Below are positions 23,344-34,291 of a stretch of 64,000 nucleotides of DNA, piece after piece. The DNA is from Luscinia megarhynchos (Eukaryota; Chordata; Aves; Passeriformes; Turdidae), in contig CM067585.1 in NCBI GenBank assembly GCA_034336665.1, positions 2,971,731 to 3,035,730 of the forward strand, written 5' to 3'. The first letter of the stretch is position 1. Every line of letters begins with the position of its first letter. A program made the position numbers and the translations under genes. A model generated the notes under the pieces. The model was not told where the DNA came from, ran no database searches, and saw only the letters and a program-made list of their open reading frames with translations.

Positions 23344-25115
23344 AGGAAAGCTAAAGACCTTGGATAGACTTGTCAGCTCTTCACTCCAAAGTTTTGTGGA
23401 ACAAGAGAAGAGTAGTCTGAAAGCCTGAAGTATGTTTCAGAGGAGAGCGGTCCTAACTGTGGAACAGCAGATTGTAACTCATGTTGGGCAACTGAAACTA
23501 CTGTGAAAATACTTTGAGGCCAGTGGAGCTAGAAATGCCAGTTTGAAATCAGCTGTATTGCAAATGCAGTAGGTTTTCAGTTTGGAGTCCTCTTTTAACA
23601 GTCTGTGTCTGACTGATTGCCTGGTGAAAACTTACAAACAATTGAGTTGGGTTTTGTGTGGAGCACTGAACAGTCACTTGCTTAACTTTTAAAAGTTTTT
23701 TTAAAAATTAATCTGTAGAGTATCCTCTTTTGCTTAAGATTACCTCCTGTCATGCAAAAGCAGAATTAGTGTTATTAAGGCTTGTGAAACTCAGGCTTTT
23801 TGCTTGCTGAGGCTGGTCTCACAAATCATTCCATTAAGTAGTTCTTGTTCTTGCTGGTGTGCTCATAGTTCTCATGAATTCTGTGCTTGTTAAGTGGATG
23901 CAAGATAGAGAGCTCTGTTCTAGTGATCATGTGTTTGTTTTGAGAACTGATCTGGAGCTTCATTTTAAGAGAGTGATACTTTGCTTTCAGACCACACTTC
24001 TTGATATGTCCCCTTTGATGGAAGGGAAGGTTTAAAATCAGAAATAAACTACCTGCTCTCTTTTGCAAAAACATGGATGTCATAAATCTGTGTGATTAAT
24101 CCTATTCATGAAACAACTGCATGGCTAACTAAACTGAAATGTCTGCCATCTGTTGGAATAAAGCAGCCACTTCCAGCTATTCCCAAGCCAAGAAATTACA
24201 AAGTTACTGACTTTTGATGGTGGATCTTTCTCCACTCTCTGACTGATAATCAAGACAATTCCTAGCAAAATGTCTGAGGGTGTTATCTGTGCATGGCAAT
24301 TAAGTTCATTGTGCCATAATTCACTAATAGTACTGGACTTTGAAAGTACATTGATTCTGTACTATGACAAACACCTGCTTGTTTGTCGCTGTGCAATCTG
24401 ACTAGAATAGTGGTTTTTCTGATTTTGTGAATTCTGCTGACTTTCATACTATGGGCAGTATATGTGAATTCTTTAATTTATTGGTATTAGTACTGCAGAT
24501 GTCATTCTTTACACCAGCCTTGCTGTGCAGGAAGCCCAGCCACTGGCCCATAAAGACCTTGCCTCCTTTTACCTGTCCCCTAGGTGTTGCAAAGCCGTTG
24601 GACCAACTATACAAGTCCCACTATAAAAGTTTCTGCAAGAAGAGCTAATTGAAGTGATCTCTGCAACTGGTGTATTTATGTGGTCAGGAGTAACCATGGG
24701 ACTGCTTCTGTGCTTATAGAATGAACTTCCATTGATCTATGTAAAGATGAATATACATGCATTAACATTGGGGTGTATGCACATACTGTGTAAATGACTT
24801 TTTTTTTTTTTTACAGCAGGAAACTGGAATTCAAGTGCCGTAGGTCTGTTCTCTTAAATCTAGGCTGAGCCCCTTTTTGCTAATGGAACTGCAGAGCTTT
24901 CTTTAAGAAGTGCTGCAGGCTCATAAGACTGGGTTTTGTATTTTGCAAGCATTATCACAATTCAAATTCTGAAGGTAAGAGAAGTAATTGGCAAAGTAAC
25001 AGGAAGCAGGAGTCCCCATTTGTGCAGTGAGTTTTCCATGTTCTAAGTACATGCATATGTTCTCTTTCTTTTCACCCACTACAAGATTTTGTGCTAATAA
25101 AATGAAAAAAAGTCA
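23344..25115 (+). other. RRAGC 3' UTR with alternative polyadenylation signals
   Basis: Sequence after the RRAGC stop with no further open frame of interest. AATAAA hexamers occur at 24043-24048, 24157-24162 (GGAATAAAGCAGCC) and 25096-25101 (CTAATAAAATG). Use of the last would give a 3' UTR of about 1.77 kb; use of the first two about 0.7-0.8 kb. The end is inferred from signals only. Confidence 0.5.
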
Positions 25116-25697
25116 AACTGTAATACTACTGTTTCTGCTTGTGTTTATAAACAAAAGTCTATAAAGGCCTATGTGATTAAGCAAACTCTTAAAAGCCATG
25201 TTATCTTTATGGTCCACTTGAAAAAAGTTAAATACCACATTCCCATTTAGTCAGCCTTAGGTTTCATCTTAATTAAAAGCTAACTCAGAACTGAATACTT
25301 AATTTTCAGGCCATGACTCTCGACAGTAAAGGCACACAAATGATTGAGTGACTTGTCCTTTTCATTAATAGAGAGCTTTAGACTGTGTTCTGGAATTCTG
25401 CCTTCTGGTATGCATGTCGTGGTGGCTTTCTGTTTTGATTTGGTGCAGGTTTTTTGGCCATTGTTTACCTTTTTCTTGAATTGTTGCCCTTACTAAAAGT
25501 AAATGGTAGCATCTCAAAAACTAATACCGCTGTTTTCACTCTTACCTGCACAATATTAGGTCTAAAATTTACATTTGTCTCTAGTAAGGAGTACAGTATT
25601 TTTTTAGTTTACTGAACTAAATCAGATGCAGTTATACAAGGAGAGTGTTGATAACCTGTTGCTGCTTTAGTGAGGCAGTTTTTGGCTTCTGAAATTT
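25116..25697. other. Intergenic DNA after RRAGC
   Basis: AT-rich single-copy-looking sequence. I see nothing specific in it. Confidence 0.5.
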
Positions 25698-26490
25698 TTA
25701 TGGTGCCAGGGAGGAGGAAGGATAGGAATTAGGCTTTATTTTCTTCCTTGTGCAGGAACTTCTCTCCTTCCTGTGCTGATCTGCTGCAGGGAGTGATCCT
25801 GTTAGAGAAAAGGGAAGGTGTGGGAGTCCAGAGTAGTCCTCTGGCCTCCTTGGGGGTCTCAAAATCCCCCTGGTGAGGGTCTCAAAGACCCCTGAGTGAG
25901 ACCCTGGTGTCTCAGGCACTGAATTCAAACCCCTGGGGGAAATTACCAACACAGAGGGAATGGAAACAAGCCACCAAAATTAGTAAAGTGTAAATTAGGT
26001 TGTTAGAATGTAGATAAATAGACTTTTGGGGATGTTTGTGATAAGAGACACGTGGCCAAGATGGAGAATTTGGGGTGTGGATACCTCTCCCTCCTTCTTC
26101 TCCGTGCCATCCATGCTGGGTGACATGCTGGCACTGTCAGATTGGATGGGGTCAGAGCTGGACTGTTTAACCAAGTTGTATTGTGTTGGAAAATTGTTAT
26201 AAACATTCAGCAGGTAATTCAGACTGTGTGAGATCAGCCCTGCCCTCAGCAGGCAGATTCCATCCTGGGTGCCCGGCTGGGCAGAGCTGTGAGCCGGGCA
26301 GAGAGTTCCTGAGACAAGAAACAATCAACAATCCTTGGAGCCTCTGAAACCGTCTGCTGCAATCTCTCATCAGCAGCTTTGGGAAAGAACAGGATTTAAC
26401 TCACTGCATGTCCTGCTGAGGGGATCTCAGGGCTAAGGAGACACCTGGGGCAGTGACAGGAAGGCAGTTTCACAGTATCTCCAATAAAAA
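25698..26490 (+). mobile_element. Probable endogenous-retrovirus LTR region
   Basis: A block with a composition unlike its flanks. It has GT-rich and GA-rich words and a TTGTTATAAAC TATA-like site near 26,195. A moderately GC-rich stretch follows (GCCCGGCTGGGCAGAGCTGTGAGCC words), with AATAAA at 26483-26488. It resembles passerine LTR sequence that I recall (GTAAATTAGGTTGTTAGAATG start; GACACGTGGCCAAGATGGAG). Ends and target duplications could not be fixed, and no gag, pol or env remnant is seen. Possibly a solo LTR with some flanking element sequence. Confidence 0.45.
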
Positions 26491-27845
26491 CACTGAACTT
26501 GTAGAGGAAACCATCCATTTGGGTTTCGCTTTTCTGCCTTTTTTCCCCCTTTTTCCTCTTCTGAACCTGTAGTGGTATGGATGTTGTGGGATCTTTTATG
26601 CAAATTGAGAACATGTGCTTTTAAGGAGAAGAACAGTGCTGCTAGGAAGGGCACAGGCAAAATGGTAACCTATCTGCTGAGAGAAGGAATAAAATTTGTT
26701 TCTGTTGAAGAATAAAGCAATCTCTTGCAAGGTGCCTTTCAAAGCTTGTTGGGCACTGGGGCATTGCTGATGACTGGCTGAGTTTCCCGTTGTCAATTCT
26801 GCCAGCTGCTGATAGGAATGGGATGGAGGGACAGGCCAAGCCTGGGGAGAGGGGGCAGAATAATCCCAGGCAATATCTCTCTGCTGTTCTGGAGATCTGT
26901 GAAAAACGAGGTTCACTTTAAAAAGTTTAATAAAAGACAATAGGAGACAATAAAGCAAAAGCTTACAAGGTCTGGGTCCTTGGCATCCAGCCAAGAGCAC
27001 ACCTTAGCTCAGAGAACACTTTGTTAAATGCATCAACCTGCTGCATATGCATAGACTTTCATGCATTATTCAAAAAAAGCCCCTCCCAACCTGTAATCAA
27101 CATCTTTTACTTTTTAATTTTTTTTTTTTCTTCTGGCTCCTTCTTGTTGGTGCACTCAGTGGTAACAGAGATCAATGAATTCCTTCCCTGGAGTTCTGGT
27201 GATCGTCACCCTGATATTCCTCCAGATAGGATAATCCACAAATGTGCAGAGTTTTCTGATTATCTTTTTACCATTTTCTGAGTTACTTACATGAACAAAA
27301 GCTTTTTACACCACCATGTTATAGTCCAAGAAAAAATATATTTATCACACTACTATTCCTAAATTTTGTTAATAGTAGAATTAAAGAAACTACATTCATT
27401 CAGCAAAGTTTTCCAGTGTTATACACACAGCATGTCTGACCCTGTGTGACAGTGCTGGGAGGTGTCAGCTGCACTGACCCCTGTGTGTGTGGTGTTTTCT
27501 CGTTTAGGAAAGATTTTATGTTCCCTTTGGCTTTGAGTTTTGTGCTTGGAGCCCCTGCTCGCAGTAGATGGTGCTCTGGTAACGTGTCTGCAAGGAGATT
27601 TTAATAATGCATTTCCACTGCCTCCTGCTGCTGTGCATACAGATATCTGCTGCCTTCCTTTCCTTCTCTTGCTGTGCTTTTCCTTCCCAGCACCGTTTTC
27701 TACCCTGACAGTTGTGCAGATGGGTAGCAGGAGAAACACAGTCTTTAAAGAAGGAGTTCAAGAGGTGCCTTTTCTGAATGCTGGTATTTTTTGAGGCTTA
27801 TGTTTAGTAAAAATCTCTTACACTGTCTGTATAAACAAGCTGGAA
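26491..27845. other. Intergenic DNA, possibly more repeat remnants
   Basis: A pyrimidine-rich stretch lies around 26,525-26,560. The segment about 26,880-27,003 has A-rich AATAAA-containing words and may be another old LTR piece, but I could not assign it. No gene is seen. Confidence 0.35.
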
Positions 27846-28032
27846 GCTGGACTTCAAGGGATACTAATGAAGTTTGCTTACGACAGTAAATTTGGGAGAG
27901 ATGTCAACTCCCTGGGAGGCAGAGGCCGTGCAATAAGACCTTGACAAACAGAGGCTGGGGCAATCACCAGCTTTGTGGAATGTGACAAATGTTGGATTTT
28001 GGTAACCCTGGATGGACAGACTGGAGAGCAAG
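27846..28032 (+). mobile_element. CR1 LINE fragment (end of ORF2)
   Basis: Resembles the end of the CR1 reverse-transcriptase ORF. ATGAAGTTTGCTTACGACA reads as the degraded Lys-Phe-Ala-Asp-Asp motif. It is followed by GTCAACTCCCTGGGAGG, GACCTTGACAAA, GGGGCAATCACCA and GGATTTTGGTAACCCTGGATG. It is short, has lost its frame, and stops before the 3' tail. Confidence 0.75.
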
Positions 28033-31000
28033 AGGCTGAAGAGTGTCACGGAAAGTGAAAATTGCTGTCTCATAATTTATGGTTATATCTGTAACAAAAT
28101 ACTTTCAGAACCTTTTACCCTATAATATAATGATGCTAATTCTGTTGTTTTGTGCCACTTAGGGGCAAATAAAAGAGAAGCTATTACAGTCTGTCCACAT
28201 CTTGCTTGACTTTGATATTTACAATAAAGTTTTTATTGTTGATGTTGTGCCCATCCCACTCTCCCACCATCAATCCCCCCACCCCCAGGTATCTTTCAGG
28301 CTGCTAACTGATTATTTTTATCTGAAATCTGTAAGAGAAAGTCAAAGAGGAAATATTTGCATTTATAAGCCTATCCATTGCAAGTGTTTTGAGAGATTGA
28401 TAATTTTGGTTTCCAATGGAAGCAAGGGAAAGGGAAGTCTCACTTCTCCATACACACATTCACTCTTTTGAAGATCAACCCTGTGTTAGGCCAGACAGAT
28501 TTTGACCTGGAAGCTGATCTGATTTGCAGTCTTTCCTTCACCCCTTTCCTGTTTGTTGTTGGTTTGGTTTGCTTTTTGTTGTGTGGATTTTTTTAAAAAA
28601 TACATCCTTTGATATATTTGCTGTATATACTATTTGATATAAATACTGATGTTATGAAAAATGACACTGTGTATATTATAATTTGGAGCTACTGAGTGAT
28701 GAGCAGATGGGTTTTAATGCCTTTGCAGAATGATCTAAATGTTGAACAGACAATTACTGTGAGACAGTGTCTTGGTCTGAGCTTGTCATTTTAGTTCATG
28801 GTACACTATTTTTAAAATGCTGTTCAAAGACTGATAAAACGTTAAAGAAAAAAAAAAGACAACACCACCAAAACCAGAAAAACAGAGGAACCACTAAAAG
28901 AATACTGTTTAAAATTAAAGAATGTATTAAAAAATATTAATGGGAAATATCTATCTTTCTCTTGTCATCCAAGTACAAGGTACACACTTTATTAGACTGT
29001 CTGCTGAAGGAGTGACTGTAGCAGCCTACCACTGGCTGATAGATCCAGACCCCAACTTTTGTGGTTCCTGAGGCAGTTTAACTTCTTCCCAATAAAAATT
29101 AACAATAAAATTTAAAGCTTTTATCAGGAGGAGGTGTTTTACTTTTTGTAGCTGTATCAATGATGAAAGAAGCCAGTTGAAACTCTTGCAACACCAGGGA
29201 AGATGTCATAATTAGGGGACCAGTGTAAAGAATCTTCTAAAGAACTGTTTTGGGTTTAATTCACAGACTATTTCTTGCTAGTGTCGTAAGGAATGGTATG
29301 AAATGCCTCAGGTTCATCCAGAAATCCAGGGGATGAGGTACCTCAGTGTGAATAACCTTCTGTAGACTTTTTCCTGAACCAGTAGAGTAGAATTAAATAT
29401 TCCTCCACACCCCATGCACTTCCCTATCCCCCCAGTTCTTGAGTGGCAGCTCAAGACCTTTACTCCATATTGTGGAAATGACAAGAGAGGTGAGAGAATT
29501 TTCTCTGAGTTTATTCTGCATATCTACAACAAAAACCAGTACTGGGTACCTGCAATAGGCCTGAGAGACACCTGCAGTGTCACAGTGGGCTCAATACATA
29601 AAGAACCTTTAGATCTCTGGCAGGGAGAGAAAATGAAACTAGCAGAAAGGAAATGGGTCCAGACAGAGAGAAAAGCATTGTTGATTAATTATTTGTTTCC
29701 TTCCACAACCTGTCCCTAATCTGAATCCAAACTCTAGAAATAGCTTTCTCTGTGCTTAGTTCTGATGACTGTGAACTGATAATTTGGTTCTTCTGCACGT
29801 TTTTCTTCATCCATAACATCTGCTCCAGAACAGCCAATCTGCTAGAGCTGTACTGAGCTTTCTCACTGCCAGGAATAAACAGTAAGAATTATTCGGAATC
29901 CTTTCCCACTGGGCTGTAGTCCCCATATTTATCCTATTCTCTTATGTATCAAGATATAACTGCTTAAAAAGATGCTTTACTTGGAAATCCCACTTTTCTT
30001 CCTTCCTTCCTCCATACAAACTTAGAAGTTGTGAATTCTGGTGGGCAGTGTGTTGATAAATGCTGGTTTACAATACTGTGGTAAGGAGGTATTGCTACTT
30101 AAGCCACCTTTCCCTGTTTTCTTCTGTACCAGTCAGTGCAGGAAATGATGAGTCCAGTACAGTAGGTAAGAATTTATACAGAACTGTTATGTCTATCCCT
30201 AATTACGGATCAGTGCTTTTAATTTTTTAGACATCTGTGCCATATAGTAAAAATCATTTTGCTTTGGAAAAACCCATACTTTCTATATAAGATATCATCC
30301 TAAATGGACAAAAAAATCAGTCCCTTTTGGGGTTCCAGGTTATTGATTAACTGACTCTTGTTGAAATACCAAGTAATATTAAACTGCCTGGTGGCTAAAG
30401 GTAGTGTGGATTTATTTCATTTTTTCTAGCTTGCAATGAGTGAATTGGTTATTCAGTGCTCCCCTGTGATCTAAAGGTAGTTTTTATTTCATGCCCTCTA
30501 GATGGCTGTCTTGCTCTCTTTGAAAGAATATTACACAGAGTCTGGTAGAACTGTAAGGGAGAAAGTTTATCTAATTAGTCTGGTTTTTTACACGTTTGTG
30601 TTTTTGCAATGTACTTGAACGTTTATGAACAAAAATTATGAAATATGACTATTGAAAAGCTTCTGTCAGCTGATGTCTTCTGCTTCTGGCCAGGAGGTAG
30701 ATAAGTACTAACTTGTTTCAGAGAATTGAAAGTATTTCCTAATAAACTTTCCATTATATCATAAAGCTGCTAATTTATTGCACAAGAAAACTTATGTAGA
30801 TGATAATATAATTGTCAAACCACAGCTTAATAAAACCACATCTTGAATCACCCATCAGCAGTGCAGTGTGAAAACTTCCTGAGGTTTTCAGTTCTTCCTT
30901 GTTTAAAAAAACCCTAAAATTATTGGTTCTTGAAGTCCTTCATTTACCTTGTTAGATAAGCTGCTTCATGAAGGAAGGAGCAAGTTCTGTTCTCTATTCA

Positions 31001-31108
31001 GCTGACATTACCCATAGGTAAAAAAACAACTTAGAATGGGACCTGGTATTTCCTGTGCGTTAATACAGAGAGGCATAAGGATCTATTGCCCAGTTTCTGA
31101 ATTGGGAC
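28033..31108. other. Intergenic desert, 28-31 kb
   Basis: AT-rich sequence without a supported gene or a recognisable transposon. A small inverted repeat with AATAAA on both strands lies at 28221-28238. Confidence 0.5.
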
Positions 31109-31445
31109 TGTCTTGGTTTGAAAGCCAGGTGTCTGCCGAGGAAGTCAGTGACCTCCCTTGGAATGGAAAATACAATCCTCTTCCCTCCAGATTATTATAA
31201 CTTTGAAATTCCACGCTCTTGGAGGCGTGGGGACGATGCCTTGGGCTTTAGCTTTTATATTTTTCAGAATCTCTGCTGCTTAGTTTGTAACTCTGAAACT
31301 TCTTATTAGGTGTAAGTTCTCTTCACAGGGTAGTTAGATAAAACAATTCCTTTCTAGCTGGAGAATTAAGGATACCCAAAAAGCAGAAACAACAGCGAGG
31401 GAAAGGGGGCAAGCCAGGGGCTGAGACTCCCCAAGAAAACCCCCA
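31109..31445 (-). mobile_element. Degenerate LTR, same family as the 48.6-kb solo LTR
   Basis: The first 110 bases align with the LTR at 48599: TGTCTTGGTTTGAA versus TGTCCTGGTTTGAA, then AGGTGTCTGCC and ATTATAA. AAGCAGAAACAACAGC is shared further in. The remainder has diverged or been truncated, and the right end is uncertain (it may reach about 31,640). No target duplication was found. Sense is inferred from the better copy. Confidence 0.6.
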
Positions 31446-32000
31446 GGTGCAGCCAGCTGCACGCTGCCCTCACCTTAACCACTTCTTTTGTCTCCCTGAA
31501 GTATCCTCATCACCATCTCTTAGGCAACAAATGGGAGAAAATTCCCTGAGAGAAAGAAAAGGAAAAAAAGAAGAAATCCTAACCTCTAACAGTGATGATG
31601 ACATTTACTTTTCACTGTGTCTCTTTTGTTTTTAAATGTCCTTATATATATATTTTTTTCCTGCTTCTGAACTACGGAAAATGGGATTTTCTCAGTGTCG
31701 CACTGAATAGGAAGTGCTCTCCTTTTGACTGCAGCACTGATTTTAGGGTGTTCAGAAACTACTGTCTCCCTAATTGCTGTTAAAGACATTGTTAGCTTAC
31801 CTGATTTAGCATTGATTAAAATAATTGCTTTCTGGAAAAGACTCCCTTATAAGTTAATGTTTCTGAGGGGGAGATCATAAGATTATTAAACATCCTTGTG
31901 CTGTCTCAAGGAATGATGTCAGTTTTCGTAAGTGACAATTGGCACAGTCTGATACTAACTTTGGTTAGAAGTGACTGCCTTAATCTGCTTTTCCTGAACA

Positions 32001-32042
32001 GAGAATCACAGAATCATAGAATGAACTAGGTGGAAAACACAT
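32001..32042 (-). mobile_element. CR1 LINE 3' terminal scrap
   Basis: GAGAATCACAGAATCATAG followed by AATGAACTAGGTGGAAAAC is the reverse complement of the CR1 end with its ATTCTATGATTCT tail. Only about 40 bases remain. Confidence 0.55.
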
Positions 32043-33964
32043 TGGCTGGTCAGTTCATTTTAAAAAATCAAAAATCAAATAAGAGTTTTTTGAGGTTAAG
32101 AAAAAATATTACAAGGTTTATATTTGACTTCATTAAATTATTAGTTTTTATAGAATTTTCAAGTCTACCTAATTAAAATGTATTTCCAATGAAGTAGATG
32201 CCCTGGTAATATTATTAAAAAGCTTCAAAACCTGCATTGTTTTGACTTGCAGAAATGCTTGATAACCTGAGCAGTTTGTTATAAAAGAGAATAAATCAGA
32301 AAACTCAAGGAGCAGGAGAAAGTTTTAGGTCTATTCATGGAGCAGCTGTGTTTGTGTGAGAATGTGTCACCAGGTGTAGTGACAGTGAAAGACCGTGTTT
32401 GAAGAGAGGACAATCCCTGAAATATGTCAAAAGTAAATGAATGTGAGAGTTGTTGGGGGAGGTCTTTTTAGAAAAAAAATGTTTTCAACACAAAAAAGGT
32501 GATTTTTTACTTCTGTGTCTGCAGCCAAGTCCTTCAGTCAAAAGTTGGGTAACCATTTTTCTCTGCGTTAGATTATTTCTGTTTTTTCTGATAGTGCTTT
32601 TGCAGAATACATTTGTTCAAAATGCCAAGAGATAAGCAAGACCACATCCTTTTCTCAAAACTTAATTGAAAATACTGTAAGGATGGTGTAAATTTAAATG
32701 AAGCTCTGAATTTCACGTTCCAGCTGTACCTTTCAGACCAACATTCTCTCACAGATTTGGGAAGACATACCAGGCTGATCACATCTTTTCCAGCTTTTGC
32801 ATTATTCCGTCCTTTTAAACCTGTGCAGAAGCTACTATGTGTAACTCTTGATAAAGTAAGAAAAGTTTACTGCAATTTTATTGAAGCTCCCACCTTTTAC
32901 TCTCACTGAATTTCCTTTTTAATATCTGATACTGGAATGATAAAGTGTATATATATATATATTTGTGCATAGAAGATTGGTTTTAAACTAAACAGAGGTA
33001 GATGGTATATCTGTAAGATAACTTCAACATTCCTCATATGATAATCATGCTATCCATTTACTATCAGCTCTAAAATCATTTCTTTATTTCCTGGTTTTGT
33101 TGGGGATTCAGTCAATCAGAAGTATATGTGCATAATCTAAATCTTTCATTTTTTTGTCATGCTTCCTCTCTAGAAAAGTAATTATAAAGTGTGCTAGCAC
33201 TCAAGTAAATCTAGATCTCATGTGAAGAGCATTAAAATAACAAGAGGTTTCTAATTGCACAAAAAATGAACAAGAGGATATATATTCATCGCCACATGAC
33301 ACTGCAGATAATCCAGATATGTCCTGACATAGTGGGACATTTTATTAGAGTGGTATAATAGCACGAAATATTTGAAGTCTGGTGTCAATTTTGTCCAGAA
33401 TGTTTGTTGAGCATCTGGCAAATGATGAATTAATGGAAAATTGGTACCACTCTGTGTGTGTGTGAGATGTAAGTGATCCAAGCACGTTTTGGTTTAAGTA
33501 ACATTCATCAAATTCTATAAAGGAATTCTTCAAATTCTAAAGGAATTTCTTCTGTTCAAACAGTGCATAAGAAAATAGGTAGGGGAATAAAAAGCTCTGG
33601 TTTTTATCCTAGCTGCTAAGGTGAAGCTAAATAAATGAGTAATCTTTCTTTCTTTATATTTAATTATGCATAATTTAATTAACAAAAGAGGAACGTGTAA
33701 AGTAACAGAGATTGTAACTCTGTTGTTGGAAGGAGATGTCTGCATCTATTTATTAGGATGTGCTAGAAGAGTGTATCTTAACTTCTTCCACATAATACTC
33801 TGGGTAAAGTTGTGAGACTCCCTCACACCAGAAGGTTATTAAAAATGAGCATATGGCTTCTGTCCTGGTGGTAGCACTTAGTGCCCTCACTGCAATGCAC
33901 CAAGCATTTGGAGGAAGGAACGGGAGCACAAAAGAATAAATAAAAATAAATAATAAAAAAGGCA
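32043..33964. other. Intergenic desert, 32-34 kb
   Basis: AT-rich non-coding DNA. It holds a small (TA)n run at 32947-32962 and an A-rich AAATA run near 33,935-33,960. No gene is supported. Confidence 0.5.
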
Positions 33965-34260
33965 CAGTAAAATGATAATGAGGGAGTGTGCAGTCCCTCT
34001 CAGCAAGCAGCTCAGCAGAGCAGAAGTGTGGCCTCAGTCACGGCACTGTGAGTCATTATTAGAAGCCTTTGCCAGAGGCTGGGGGCAGTGATGCAGGAGA
34101 GGCTCACGCTGGGAAGCTGATAGCTCCTCGGAGTGACTGCGAGAGTAATCAGCCTGCTGAAGGCTCGCGTTTGTTTCCTGACAGACACATTCAGAATCAA
34201 ACATCAGCACTGTGCGTTCTGTGCCTCTCTGTGAGAGCACAAAGCATCCCTGCTTATTGA
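33965..34260. promoter_or_regulatory. Candidate conserved non-coding element A
   Basis: An island of higher complexity and GC in AT-rich flanks, containing scattered CpGs but no good open frame. It holds GTGAGTCATTATTAG (an AP-1/MAF-like TGAGTCA next to a TAAT-like core) and AGTAATCAGCCTGCTG. The enhancer call is inference from composition and motif density. Confidence 0.3.
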
Positions 34261-34269
34261 GTATGAAAT

Positions 34270-34291
34270 GTTGTTGCTGTTGTTGTTGTTG
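34270..34291. repeat. (TTG)n microsatellite
   Basis: About seven trinucleotide copies, one interrupted by GCTG, directly after candidate element A. Confidence 0.85.
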
